From contig CBDFKU010000017.1 of NCBI GenBank assembly GCA_965248975.1, positions 1-64,000 of the forward strand: a stretch of DNA of 64,000 nucleotides, in the 5' to 3' direction. The position numbers and the translations under genes were made by a program. The stretch's first letter is position 1. Every line of letters begins with the position of its first letter. Below the pieces are notes generated by a model. That model did not search any database, was not told where the DNA came from, and worked only from the letters and a program-made list of their open reading frames with translations. Below, piece after piece: positions 48,484 to 57,754 of this stretch. Source of the DNA: CBDFKU01 sp965248975. GTDB lineage: Bacteria; Chloroflexota; Dehalococcoidia; Lucifugimonadales; JAGWBF01.

Positions 48484-51123
48484 ATGGATGGAGATCGAAT
48501 AAGGCAGGGCTTCCTGGAGTTCTTCAGGGACCGGGGCCACACCATCATGCCCAGCTCTTCGCTGGTACCGGTGGGAGACCCTACCATGCTGTTCACCAGT
48601 GCCGGCATGGTCCCATTCAAGCCCTACTTCACCGGGGAGACGACACCGCCCTCCAAGTGGCTCACGTCGTGCCAGAAGAGCTTCCGCACCACCGACGTGG
48701 ACGAGGTGGGGGACCACAAGCACCTCACTTTCTTCGAGATGCTGGGGAACTTCAGCATCGGCGACTATTTCAAAAAGGAAGCCATCGGCTGGTCCTGGGA
48801 GTTCGTCACGGAGGTCTTCAAGCTGGAGCCCCAGCGCTTGTTCGTCACCATTTACCTGGACGACGAGGAGGCCTACAGTCACTGGAGTCAGGATATCGGC
48901 GTTCCCGACGACCGTATCTACCGCTACGGCGACGCCGACAACTGGTGGGGGCCGGCGGGCAAAGAGGGACCCTGCGGTCCGTGCAGCGAGATCCACTACG
49001 ACTTCGGCGTGGAGAAGGGTTGTGGCACCCCGGAGTGCCACCCCAACCACGATTGCGAGCGCTTCGTGGAGCTTTGGAACCTGGTGTTCATGCAGTTCTA
49101 CCAGGACCCCGAGGGAACCCGCACTCCCCTGCCCTCCCCCAGCATCGACACCGGCATGGGCCTGGAGCGGGCCGCCACCATCCTCCAGGGCGTGCGCACC
49201 ATCTACGAGACCGACCTCTTCCGGCCCATCGTGCAGAAGGTGGAGAAGATCAGCGGCAAGACCTACGGCGCCGACCGGGACACCGACTACGCGCTGAGGG
49301 TGGTGGCGGAGCACGCGCGGGCCGCGGCCTTCCTTATTGCCGACGGTGTGGTGCCGGGCAACGAGGGCCGTGGCTACGTGCTGCGGCGGGTGATCCGGCG
49401 GGCCATCCGCTACGGGCGCCGTCTGGGCTTGGAGGAGGCCTTCCTCACAGAGGTCTCCGACGTCGCCGTACGACGGTTCCAGGACGCTTACCCGGAGTTG
49501 TCGACCAACGCCGACTTTATCCGCAGGGTAGTGGGCCTCGAGGAGGAGCGGTTCGCCCAGACGTTCGAGCGGGGTATTACTGTCCTGGAGGGCCTCCTGA
49601 CCTCCGAGATGGCCAAAGTATGGGTGCCAGGTGACAGCACCTTCACCCTCTACGACACCTACGGCTTTCCTCCGGAGCTCACCGCCGAGATCGCCCGCGA
49701 GCATGGACTGGAAGTGGATATGGAGGGCTTCCAGAGGGAGATGGAGGCCCAGAGGGAGCGGGCCCGATCCGCCGGAGGAGAGAAGTTCGCCGGCGGTATG
49801 GAGGTGCTGTCCACCTACGAGAACCTTGGCGTCGGGGCAGTCGGGTTCACCGGCTACAGCGCCCTGTCGCAGGAGTCGGTGGTCGCCGCTCTGCTGGTGG
49901 ACAACGTACCCGTGGGGCACGCCACGGTGGGTCAGGCGGTGGAGATCGTACTTGGGGAGACCCCCTTTTTCGCTGAAGGCGGCGGGCAGGTAGGGGACGC
50001 CGGTGTCATCGCCGGACCCAACGGCCGGGTCCGTGTGGAGGATACCCAGGCGCCCGTGGCCGGCCTCATCGTCCATCGGGGCGTCGTCGAAGAAGGGGAC
50101 GTCTCCTTGGGCGACCCGGTGGAAGCCCGCGTCGACCCGTCTCGTCGCCTGGACACCGCCCGCAACCACAGCGGCACTCACCTGCTCCACGCGTCCCTGC
50201 GGCGGGTGCTGGGTCCCCATGTACGTCAGGGAGGCTCCCTGGTGGCGGCGGACCGGCTGCGCTTCGACTACAGCCACGTCGTGGCCCTCTCCCGGGAGGA
50301 GTTGCTGGAGGTGCAGGGGCTGGCCAACCAGAAGGTCCGGGACGACCTGGCGGTACGCACCCGGGAGTCCAGCTACGCCCAGGCCGTGCAGGAAGGGGCC
50401 CTGGCCTTCTTTGGGGACCGCTACGGCGACGTGGTGCGGGTTGTGGAAATGTCCGACGGCGAGCCCTTCAGCGTCGAGGTATGTGGTGGGACCCACGTCG
50501 GGGCCACCGGCCAGTTGGGCCTCCTCTTTATAGTGGGAGAGTCCAGCGTCGGCGGCGGCATGAGGCGCGTCGAGGCCGTCACCGGCCGGGCCGCCGAGGA
50601 TCTGTTCACGGAGCGGTCGGCCCTGTTGGAGTCCCTGGCCGGCAAGCTGGAGACGCCCCTTGTGGACCTGGGGGCCCGGCTGGACAGCTACGTTCGGGAC
50701 GCCGACCTGCTGAGGAAGCGCCTGGAGACCCTAGAACGAGAGAAGCTAAGGCGGGAGGCCCAGGAGTTGCTGCCCAAGGCCCAGGATGTGGATGGCACCA
50801 GGGTGCTGGCGGCCAGGACGTCGGCCACAGGAGTGGACTCCATGCGGGAGATGGGCGACTGGCTTAAGGACAAGCTCTCAAGCGCCGTGATCGTTCTGGG
50901 CGCCGTGCACGATAACCGCCCCACTATCATCGCCATGGTCACCCCGGACCTGGTTGGGAGGGGTCTTCACGCCGGCGACATCGCCAGGGAGACGGCCAAA
51001 GTCATGGACGGCGGCGGCGGCGGCCGTCCGGAGATGGCCCAGGCCGGTGGCAAGAGAGCCGACAAGCTGGACGAGGCCCTCCGGGGCGTAGCCGAACTGG
51101 TGCGGAAGGGCGCCGGTAATTGA
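48484..51123 (+). CDS. alaS: Alanine--tRNA ligase
   Basis: The 879-residue protein has all domains of alanyl-tRNA synthetase. The class II catalytic core is residues 1-240, with GHTIMPSSSLVPVGDPTMLFTSAGM, KSFRTTDVDEVGDHKHLTFFEMLGNFS and GMGLERAA; the tRNA-recognition domain follows to about 450. The editing domain carries HSGTHLLH (about 560) and CGGTHV (about 665), the zinc/water-binding residues that clear Ser- and Gly-tRNA(Ala). The C-terminal coil and C-Ala domain end with GGGGRPEMAQAGG. A shorter GACGGAGATC start region has ATG 48484. ruvX overlaps its stop, so the two form an operon. Confidence 0.97.
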   Translation: MDGDRIRQGFLEFFRDRGHTIMPSSSLVPVGDPTMLFTSAGMVPFKPYFTGETTPPSKWLTSCQKSFRTTDVDEVGDHKHLTFFEMLGNFSIGDYFKKEAIGWSWEFVTEVFKLEPQRLFVTIYLDDEEAYSHWSQDIGVPDDRIYRYGDADNWWGPAGKEGPCGPCSEIHYDFGVEKGCGTPECHPNHDCERFVELWNLVFMQFYQDPEGTRTPLPSPSIDTGMGLERAATILQGVRTIYETDLFRPIVQKVEKISGKTYGADRDTDYALRVVAEHARAAAFLIADGVVPGNEGRGYVLRRVIRRAIRYGRRLGLEEAFLTEVSDVAVRRFQDAYPELSTNADFIRRVVGLEEERFAQTFERGITVLEGLLTSEMAKVWVPGDSTFTLYDTYGFPPELTAEIAREHGLEVDMEGFQREMEAQRERARSAGGEKFAGGMEVLSTYENLGVGAVGFTGYSALSQESVVAALLVDNVPVGHATVGQAVEIVLGETPFFAEGGGQVGDAGVIAGPNGRVRVEDTQAPVAGLIVHRGVVEEGDVSLGDPVEARVDPSRRLDTARNHSGTHLLHASLRRVLGPHVRQGGSLVAADRLRFDYSHVVALSREELLEVQGLANQKVRDDLAVRTRESSYAQAVQEGALAFFGDRYGDVVRVVEMSDGEPFSVEVCGGTHVGATGQLGLLFIVGESSVGGGMRRVEAVTGRAAEDLFTERSALLESLAGKLETPLVDLGARLDSYVRDADLLRKRLETLEREKLRREAQELLPKAQDVDGTRVLAARTSATGVDSMREMGDWLKDKLSSAVIVLGAVHDNRPTIIAMVTPDLVGRGLHAGDIARETAKVMDGGGGGRPEMAQAGGKRADKLDEALRGVAELVRKGAGN

Positions 51124-51545
51124 GGCTGCTGTGCCTGGACGTGGGGGAACGCCGCATCGGCATGGCGGTCAGCGGCCCCGGCGGAGCGATGGCCACCCCG
51201 GCAGGATTCATCCAGCGCACCAGGTTGGCCCAGGACATTGCGCGGATCCGGGAAGCCGCGGCAGCCAGGCAGGCCGAGGGCATCATCGTGGGCCTCCCTC
51301 TGTCCCTGGACGGGACGGTGGGACCTCAGGCGAAGAGGGTGCGGTCTTTTATCAGGGCCCTTCGCCGCGAAACGGACCTGTTCCTGGACACGGTGGACGA
51401 GCGGTTCTCAACGGCCGAGGCTGAGCGGTTGATGCGGGAGGCAGGCCGTAGTCCTTCCCGCCACAAGGGTGAGGTAGACGCGGCGGCGGCGGCGGTGATG
51501 CTTCAGGAGTATCTGGACCGGAAAGCAACTAAGTCGGCCCCCTGA
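51120..51545 (+). CDS. ruvX: Putative pre-16S rRNA nuclease / Holliday junction resolvase-like RuvX (YqgF)
   Basis: The 141-residue RNase H-fold protein starts with TTG overlapping the alaS stop. It has LCLDVGERRIGMAVSG (first catalytic Asp), IIVGLPLSLDG, LFLDTVDERFSTAEAE (second acidic pair) and DAAAAAVMLQEYL (last Asp). YqgF trims the 5' end of 16S rRNA. The alaS-yqgF linkage is common in bacteria and supports both calls. Confidence 0.92.
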   Translation: MRLLCLDVGERRIGMAVSGPGGAMATPAGFIQRTRLAQDIARIREAAAARQAEGIIVGLPLSLDGTVGPQAKRVRSFIRALRRETDLFLDTVDERFSTAEAERLMREAGRSPSRHKGEVDAAAAAVMLQEYLDRKATKSAP

Positions 51546-51572
51546 GTGGGTCAAAACCGCAGACCCCCGTGC

Positions 51573-51578
51573 TATAAT
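51573..51578 (+). promoter_or_regulatory. -10 element of the ferredoxin gene
   Basis: A perfect TATAAT precedes the ferredoxin start by 59 bp. The region 17 bp upstream (GTCAAA) is only a weak -35 match. Confidence 0.5.
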
Positions 51579-51636
51579 GGTTGGCGGCCCGCAGGCCATC
51601 TAAAGCAGCGATCAATAGTAGGAGGAGCGGTAGCTC

Positions 51637-51909
51637 ATGACATACATCATCACCGAGCCTTGCGTTAATGTTAAGGACGCGGCATGCGTCGACGTCTGTC
51701 CGGTAGACTGCATCTACACCACCGACGAAGACGACATGTATTACATCCATCCCGACGAGTGCATCGACTGCGCCGCGTGTGAGCCGGTGTGCCCGGTAAC
51801 CGCCATTTTCGCTGAGGACGCCGTGCCCGAGCAGTGGAGCAAATTCACCGAGATGAATTACAACTACTTCAAGGAGCGGGACCTCTCCACGCTGAAAAAC
51901 ACCCGATAG
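51637..51909 (+). CDS. Ferredoxin, two-cluster (7Fe/8Fe FdxA-like)
   Basis: The 90-residue protein starts MTYIITEPCVNVKDAACVDV. The first cluster loop EPCVNVKDAACVDVCPVDCIY has the spacing of seven-iron ferredoxins, where the second-position insertion favours a 3Fe-4S cluster; the second, CIDCAACEPVCPV, is a normal 4Fe-4S motif. A C-terminal extension of about 30 residues (EQWSKFTEMNYNYFKERDLS) is as in FdxA. It carries electrons at low potential, possibly to the dehydratase activase further down. GGAGGAGCG precedes ATG. Confidence 0.92.
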   Translation: MTYIITEPCVNVKDAACVDVCPVDCIYTTDEDDMYYIHPDECIDCAACEPVCPVTAIFAEDAVPEQWSKFTEMNYNYFKERDLSTLKNTR

Positions 51910-51938
51910 ACCCGGACCGGACCGCCATACAGGACACC

Positions 51939-51972
51939 AGGGCCGGGTGACGCCATGAGCGCCCCCGGCCCT
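51939..51972 (+). terminator. Hairpin after the ferredoxin gene
   Basis: AGGGCCGGG (51939-51947) and CCCGGCCCT (51964-51972) form a perfect 9-bp GC stem followed by CTCTT. It spans an in-frame ATG of the next gene at 51955, which is one reason to prefer the start at 51997. Confidence 0.55.
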
Positions 51973-51996
51973 CTTGCGGAGAGGGTGGAGGTAGCA

Positions 51997-52791
51997 ATGC
52001 CCACGGCGCCAGTACAGGACATAAATCTGTACTACGAAACTACTGGAGAAGGGCCTGCGGTAGTGCTCGCCCACGGGCGCGGCGGCAACCACATGAGCTG
52101 GTGGCAGCAGGTTCCCGTATTCAGCGAGCGGTACAGCTGCATCACCTTCGACCACAGGGGATGGGGACGGTCGCTGCAGCCGCCCGAAGCCATGGGCCGT
52201 GAGGCCTTCGTGGAGGACCTCAGGGGCCTGTTGGACCACCTGGGGATCGAGGACGCCTTCCTGGTGGCCCAGTCCATGGGCGGCCTGACCTGCCTGGGAT
52301 TCGCCCTGGCCTACCCTCGCAGGACCAGGGCCCTGGTCCTGGCCGGCACCACCGGCGGCATTGGCGAAGAGCCCATCGTCGAGGTCCTCCGTCAACGCAA
52401 ACCCACCAACGACGTACTGGATCGAGCCGTGGCCCCCGGCTTCCGGCACCGAGAGCCCGAAAAGGCTTTCCTTTACAAAGAAATCAACCTGATGAATCCG
52501 GCCAGGGACCTGGAGCCCAACGGGTTCACCAGCGGCGAAGGTCCCAAGGCCCCGGAACTGGAACAGATGAGGGTGCCCACACTGCTCATCGTCGGTGAGG
52601 AGGATGTGGTGATGCCTCCGGCGGTGATCGAGGCGTCCCACAAGCTGATTCCCGGATCGCGGCTAGAGGTGGTGGCCGACGCAGGCCATTCCGTCTATTT
52701 CGAGCGTCCGGAGGTATTCAACCGGCTGGTGCTGGAGTTCTTCGCCAGGGTAGAGGCGGGGGCCGAGCGCATCGGCGCCGAGGCTTCCTGA
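51997..52791 (+). CDS. Alpha/beta hydrolase
   Basis: The product (264 residues from ATG 51997, which has GGAGGT 4 bases before) has the fold's markers: VVLAHGRGGNHMSWWQQV (oxyanion HG), FDHRGWGRS, the nucleophile elbow VAQSMGG (Ser in GxSxGG form AQSMGG), VPTLLIVGEEDVVMPP (Asp) and VADAGHSVYFERPEVF (catalytic His). It fits the ester/epoxide/haloalkane-type group; the substrate is unknown. The longer start at 51955 lies within a terminator-like hairpin. Confidence 0.9.
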   Translation: MPTAPVQDINLYYETTGEGPAVVLAHGRGGNHMSWWQQVPVFSERYSCITFDHRGWGRSLQPPEAMGREAFVEDLRGLLDHLGIEDAFLVAQSMGGLTCLGFALAYPRRTRALVLAGTTGGIGEEPIVEVLRQRKPTNDVLDRAVAPGFRHREPEKAFLYKEINLMNPARDLEPNGFTSGEGPKAPELEQMRVPTLLIVGEEDVVMPPAVIEASHKLIPGSRLEVVADAGHSVYFERPEVFNRLVLEFFARVEAGAERIGAEAS

Positions 52792-52949
52792 GTGAGCCCT
52801 ACACGAGAGCGATCCTCGTGGCAAGGCCCAGGTTTCCGTGACTGGTTCGGGCACTATATACCGATCCGTTTGACCCCTCCCCAACACCTCCAAGCTACCG
52901 GTTACCCTCAACTCAGTCCTTCAAATTGGTCAATTTCTCGGAATGTGTT

Positions 52950-52978
52950 TTGACATCGGACAGCTTCAAATCTAACAT
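52950..52978 (+). promoter_or_regulatory. Promoter of the TetR gene
   Basis: TTGACA (52950-52955) and TAACAT (52973-52978) are 17 bp apart. Downstream, ACGTCGTAGTACGTAC contains short inverted repeats that could be a TetR operator. Confidence 0.65.
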
Positions 52979-53021
52979 GAGCACGTCGTAGTACGTACCT
53001 GGGTGTGATGGGGCGCTGCCG

Positions 53022-53693
53022 ATGAATAGAAGTCTCCGGGACGATCGGAAGCAGCGGCTGGTCTCCTGTGCTAAGAGCACTTTCGCCAGCAAAGGGTACT
53101 ACGCGACCAGTATTTCCGAGATCGTACAGCATGCAGGGATCGCCAGAGGGACGTTCTATCAATACTTCGATAACAAGCTTCACATCTTCCAGAGCATTCT
53201 GGACTCGTTTCTGTCGGACCTGCAGGATTGCGTAAGGCCCGTTTCCCTCAGCCCAGGCGCTCAGCCACCCCTGGTCCAGATCCAGGACAACCTTGCCCGC
53301 GTCTTCGAGCTGGTCCTGAGGGAGAGGGATCTGGCCCAGATACTGCTTCATCACGCCAGCTCCATGGACCGCTCCATGGAGGCACGCCTGGAAGAATTCT
53401 ACGACCAGTTGGCAGGGATGATACAGCGCTCCATGACACTGGGGATGACCATGGGTTTGGTGCGCCAGTTCAACGCGCGTCTCACCTCTTACGCCATCAT
53501 CGGGGCGGTGAAGGAAGTAGTGTTTCAGATCACCTCCTCGCGGGAGCCTCAGCCCCCGGTCCGAGAGTTGGTGCAGGAACTCTTGGAGTTCGGAATGGGC
53601 GGAATATTGTCCGAATCACGTCACGGGCTTATGGATGCCGCCCGTCGAGGTGGATCCCAGATGCCACGGCAAACCTCCGCGGGGCGCGGATGA
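53022..53693 (+). CDS. TetR-family transcriptional regulator
   Basis: The 223-residue protein has the N-terminal helix-turn-helix of TetR: RLVSCAKSTFASKGYYATSISEIVQHAGIARGTFYQYFDNKLHIFQSIL (about residues 10-58). The C-terminal ligand domain (DNLARVFELVLRERDLAQILLHHASSMDRSMEARLEEFYDQLA) is like regulators of fatty-acid or acyl-CoA genes. It sits 48 bp before the activase operon on the same strand, so it may control that operon as well as itself. Confidence 0.9.
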   Translation: MNRSLRDDRKQRLVSCAKSTFASKGYYATSISEIVQHAGIARGTFYQYFDNKLHIFQSILDSFLSDLQDCVRPVSLSPGAQPPLVQIQDNLARVFELVLRERDLAQILLHHASSMDRSMEARLEEFYDQLAGMIQRSMTLGMTMGLVRQFNARLTSYAIIGAVKEVVFQITSSREPQPPVRELVQELLEFGMGGILSESRHGLMDAARRGGSQMPRQTSAGRG

Positions 53694-53741
53694 TCCAGGG
53701 CCGACAGGTGACCCGGTAAGAGCCGAAGGAGAAATCACGTT

Positions 53742-56700
53742 ATGGTAGACGTTTTACATAGCACCAACGGACTGCTAACTCAGGGCGCGGACTCGGGCCA
53801 GGCAAAGGCTTACGATAGCCTGCTGGTCGGTCTGGATGTGGGCTCCACCACGGTCAAGGCCGTGGTGATGGACCCCGATACGGATGAAATCCTCTGGAAA
53901 GATTACGAGCGTCACCAGACCAAGCAGCCTGAAATGGTGAACGAGTTTCTCCAGCGCATCACCGAGGCCTTTCCCATACCCGACGACAAGTTCCGCGTCT
54001 TCATAACCGGCAGCGGCGGAAGCATGCTCAAGGACCGCATCGGCGCCAAGTTCGTTCAAGAGGTGAACGCAGTCTCCCTGGCCGTCGAACACCTCTACCC
54101 CGAAGCTGGCTCAGTGGTCGAGTTGGGGGGTCAGGACGCGAAGATCATAATCTGGTTCAGCGACCCCGGGTCGGGCACCAAGCGCAAGGTGCCCAGCATG
54201 AACGACAAATGCGCCGGCGGCACAGGCGCCGTCATCGACAAGATCAACGCCAAGGTAATGCTCACCAGCGAGCAGCTCCAGGCCCTTCCCTACTACGACA
54301 CGAAGCTCCACCCCGTGGCCGGCAAGTGCGGCGTCTTCGCCGAGACGGACATAAACGGCCTGCAGAAGAACGGCGTTCCCGCCAACGAGCTGATGGCCTC
54401 CCTTTTCGAGGCCATCGTTCAGCAGAACCTGAGCGTCCTCACCCGGGGCAACACCCTGCGTCCCACGGTGCTCCTCCTGGGAGGGCCCAACACCTTCATC
54501 CCTGCGATGCGGGATTGCTGGAAGAGCAACATCCCCAAGATCTGGGCGGAGCGCAACTTCCCCTTGCCCGAAGGGGTTGATCCCGCTGACCTGGTTATCG
54601 TCCCGGAGAACGCCCAGTACTACGCCGCCATCGGCTCTGTGCTCTACGGCAAGAGCGAGGACCCCGACGTGGGAGTCTACAAGGGGTCCAAGGAGTTGGA
54701 GGCCTTCATCGAGGTGGGACGGACCCAGATGAGGGAGTCATCGGGGGACGTGGGCCTGTGCCGCACCCCGGAGGAGTTGGAGGAGTTCAAGAAGCTCTTC
54801 GCGAAGACGCCCTGGGAGCCCGCCAAGTTCTCCGAGGGCGATGTTGTGGAAGCGTTCATGGGCATCGACGGCGGCTCCACCTCCACTAAAGCTGTCCTGA
54901 TGAACAAAGAGGGAGAGCTACTGGCCACGGCCTACCAGCTCTCTAAGGGCAACCCCTTGGAGGACACCCAGGATATCCTGGCCGACCTCAGGGAATACGT
55001 CGAGAACCAGGGTGCGACCCTGGATGTCAAGGGAGTGGGGACCACCGGTTACGCCAAGGACATGCTGAAGGAGTCCCTGGGCGCCGACGTGGGTATCGTG
55101 GAAACGGTTGCCCACACGAAGTCCGCGCTGCATTACTACGACGACGCCGACGTGATCGTGGACGTGGGTGGGCAGGACATCAAGGTCATCGTGCTCAAGG
55201 ACGGCAAAGTCAAGGACTTCAAGCTCAACACCCAGTGCTCCGCCGGCAACGGCTACTTCCTGCAGAGCACGGCAGCCAAGTTCGGCTACTCTGTGGCCGA
55301 GTTCGCCGACGTGGCTTTCGACGCCGAGCGGCTCCCCGTCTTCGGCTACGGATGCGCCGTCTTCATGGAGACGGACATCGTCAACTTCCAGCAGCTTGGC
55401 TGGGAGAAGAGGGAGATCATGGCCGGCCTGGCCAAAGTGCTGCCCAAGAACATCTGGCTCTACGTCGTGGCGGAGCCCAACCTGGGCAAGTTCGGCACCA
55501 CCTTTGTGCTGCAGGGCGGGACGCAGCACAACCTGGCGGCGGTCAAGTCCCAGTACGACTTCATCAAGTCCAAGGTGCCCAACGCCACCATCCGGGTGCA
55601 CCAGTTCACGGGAGAGAGCGGGGCCATCGGAGCCGCCCTGGAGGCCATTCGAGTGGTGTCCGAGAGGGACTCCAGCTTCATAGGCCTGAAGGCCGCCGAG
55701 AGTCTGGAGTTCACTGCCACCAGGGACGAGTCCACCCGGTGCAGCTTCTGCAAGAACAAGTGCCTGAGGACCTACATCGACACCACGAGTGACACCGGCG
55801 AGACCAACCGCTTCATCATCGCCACCTGCGAGAAGGGCACGGTGGAGAAGATGGAGGACATGAAGGTCATCAAGGCCCGGCTGGACGAGATCAGAAAAGC
55901 CAACCCTAACTTCGTTGAGAAGGCGTCCACCGAGGCCTTCCGCAGCTTCAGCCCACCGAAGGTCAGCACTATGCTGGAAGAAGAAGAGGAAGGGGCGGAG
56001 CAGCCGGCCAAGGGCAAGGGGTTGCTGTCCATGTTCCGCAAAGAGAAGGTGGAGGCGGTCGTCGCCAAAGCCTCTCCGGAGGTCCGGGAGCTTCGCGCGA
56101 ACATCAAGATCGCGATGCCCAGGGTCCTCAATATGTACACCGTCTCCCCGTTCTTTAGCGCCTACTTCGAGGCCCTGGGAGTCAGCTTCCGCCACATCAC
56201 CTACTCCGACTACACCGACCCCCTGATGTGGTACAAAGGCTCTCGCCGCGGCTCCATTGACCAGTGCTTCCCCAGCAAGGTCGCCATAGCTCACATCCAT
56301 AACCTGATCTTCGATCAGAAGGTGAAGCCGGACGTCATTTTCTTCCCGATTATCCAGAAGCTGAAGACCGAGTTGGTGAACGCGGTTGACAGCTCCGCCT
56401 GCCCAACGGTGTCCATCACCCCCGAGGTGTGCAAGGCCGCATTCACCAAGGAAGGCGATAGCTTCGCCGAGAACGACATCCAGTACCTGGCTCCCTCCTT
56501 CGACATGTCCTTGTGGCCCCTGTTCGAGATCGAGATGTATGACTGCTTCAAGGACTTACTGAAGGTCACCGAAGAGGAGAACCGGGAGGCTATAGAAACG
56601 GCCCTTAAGGTGTGGCGCAAGTACTTCGAGGTCTCCCTACGGGCCGAGGCTCGGAAGGTCCTGGATGGGCTGGAAGAGGAAGGTAAGGTGGGGGTGGTCA

Positions 56701-57692
56701 TGTTGGGTCGCCCCTACCACAACGATCCCGGCTTGAACCACGAGATTATGGCCGAGATCCAGAAGAGGGGCTACCCCATCTTCAGTGTGGACTCTCTGCC
56801 CCAGGACGAAGACATCCTGGAGCGATTGTTCGGCGAAGAGGTCAGGGCCGGCATCATCATCCACCCCATGGATATCGCCGACGTCTGGAAGAACAGCTAC
56901 AGCGAGAACTCCAGCAAGAAGGTGTGGGGCGCCAAGTACGTGGCCAGGCACCCCAACCTGGTGGCCATCGACCTGTCCAGCTTCAAGTGCGGCCACGACG
57001 CTCCCATATACAACACGGTGGAGAACATCATCGAAGCGTCGGGCACACCCTACTTCACCTTCCACGACATCGACGAGAACAAGCCCACCGGCTCCATCAA
57101 GATCAGGGTGGAGACCATCGACTACTTCCTGGCTCGCTACCAGGAGCACCTGCAGCGCAAGGTGAGCTCCGAGGGCGAGCTCCAGCAAATGGTGGGGGCC
57201 TACAAGGCCCACCTGGAGCGCACCAGTACCAAGGCCGCCGCCAAGCTTGGCTTGAACGTAGCCGAAGGGCTCGAGACCGCGGGCCGCATCGGGATCAGCG
57301 GCAACGACTCCAGGCTCTCCGCCAACGGGCACGAGCATGAGTTGGACGAGGACGGGATACCCCATCACGGCAGCGATGCCTGGGTCCCGATCTCCCTGAA
57401 CCTGGGCAATGGCGACGGGGAAGCCAGTCGCTCGGTGGTGGACTCCAACACCTACGACCAGATACGGGCGGAGAATATCGCCAACGACGATCCCGAAGAC
57501 GAGCTGGGCAGCGGGTCCGCCAGCTGCAACCTGCCCGGACAGGACTACCCCAAGAAGGCCTATGAGCAGCTCAAGCAGTTCAAGGGCCACGCCGACGATG
57601 AGGAAGAAGATGAGCACGGCAGCAAGATGATCACCCTCATCGATATAAAGCTCCCGGAGAAAAAGGTCGAAGAGCCCGTGGAGGCAGACTAA
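53742..57692 (+). CDS. Two-domain acyl-CoA dehydratase activase (BadF/BcrA-type ATPase plus DUF2229)
   Basis: The 1316-residue protein holds two ASKHA ATPase domains of the HgdC/BadF type: GLDVGSTTVKAVVMD ... KCAGGTGAVIDKI ... KCGVFAETD (about residues 28-310) and GIDGGSTSTKAVLMN ... QCSAGNGYFLQ ... GCAVFMETD (about 375-650). Each keeps two cysteines that in HgdC dimers hold a bridging 4Fe-4S cluster. A C-terminal DUF2229 region (about 780-1150; IKIAMPRVLNMYTVSPFFSAYFEALGV) and an acidic tail follow. It would use ATP to drive low-potential electrons into the partner protein. AAGGAG precedes ATG. Confidence 0.9.
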   Translation: MVDVLHSTNGLLTQGADSGQAKAYDSLLVGLDVGSTTVKAVVMDPDTDEILWKDYERHQTKQPEMVNEFLQRITEAFPIPDDKFRVFITGSGGSMLKDRIGAKFVQEVNAVSLAVEHLYPEAGSVVELGGQDAKIIIWFSDPGSGTKRKVPSMNDKCAGGTGAVIDKINAKVMLTSEQLQALPYYDTKLHPVAGKCGVFAETDINGLQKNGVPANELMASLFEAIVQQNLSVLTRGNTLRPTVLLLGGPNTFIPAMRDCWKSNIPKIWAERNFPLPEGVDPADLVIVPENAQYYAAIGSVLYGKSEDPDVGVYKGSKELEAFIEVGRTQMRESSGDVGLCRTPEELEEFKKLFAKTPWEPAKFSEGDVVEAFMGIDGGSTSTKAVLMNKEGELLATAYQLSKGNPLEDTQDILADLREYVENQGATLDVKGVGTTGYAKDMLKESLGADVGIVETVAHTKSALHYYDDADVIVDVGGQDIKVIVLKDGKVKDFKLNTQCSAGNGYFLQSTAAKFGYSVAEFADVAFDAERLPVFGYGCAVFMETDIVNFQQLGWEKREIMAGLAKVLPKNIWLYVVAEPNLGKFGTTFVLQGGTQHNLAAVKSQYDFIKSKVPNATIRVHQFTGESGAIGAALEAIRVVSERDSSFIGLKAAESLEFTATRDESTRCSFCKNKCLRTYIDTTSDTGETNRFIIATCEKGTVEKMEDMKVIKARLDEIRKANPNFVEKASTEAFRSFSPPKVSTMLEEEEEGAEQPAKGKGLLSMFRKEKVEAVVAKASPEVRELRANIKIAMPRVLNMYTVSPFFSAYFEALGVSFRHITYSDYTDPLMWYKGSRRGSIDQCFPSKVAIAHIHNLIFDQKVKPDVIFFPIIQKLKTELVNAVDSSACPTVSITPEVCKAAFTKEGDSFAENDIQYLAPSFDMSLWPLFEIEMYDCFKDLLKVTEEENREAIETALKVWRKYFEVSLRAEARKVLDGLEEEGKVGVVMLGRPYHNDPGLNHEIMAEIQKRGYPIFSVDSLPQDEDILERLFGEEVRAGIIIHPMDIADVWKNSYSENSSKKVWGAKYVARHPNLVAIDLSSFKCGHDAPIYNTVENIIEASGTPYFTFHDIDENKPTGSIKIRVETIDYFLARYQEHLQRKVSSEGELQQMVGAYKAHLERTSTKAAAKLGLNVAEGLETAGRIGISGNDSRLSANGHEHELDEDGIPHHGSDAWVPISLNLGNGDGEASRSVVDSNTYDQIRAENIANDDPEDELGSGSASCNLPGQDYPKKAYEQLKQFKGHADDEEEDEHGSKMITLIDIKLPEKKVEEPVEAD

Positions 57693-57754
57693 GGTTCCTG
57701 GGTGATTCGAAAGGCACGCCCGCAGGATTTTAACAACTCGCAGGAGGAATCGTA

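Noticed and set aside
48394..50496. 700-residue open frame on the minus strand opposite alaS
   Set aside because: It is the antisense shadow of alaS, created by high GC at third positions; no start context or domain.
51955..51996. ATG 51955 as start of the alpha/beta hydrolase
   Set aside because: It sits in the loop of a strong hairpin and lacks a good ribosome site; ATG 51997 has GGAGGT.
54918..56300. 460-residue minus-strand frame opposite the activase gene
   Set aside because: Antisense of a clear coding sequence with no recognisable domain.
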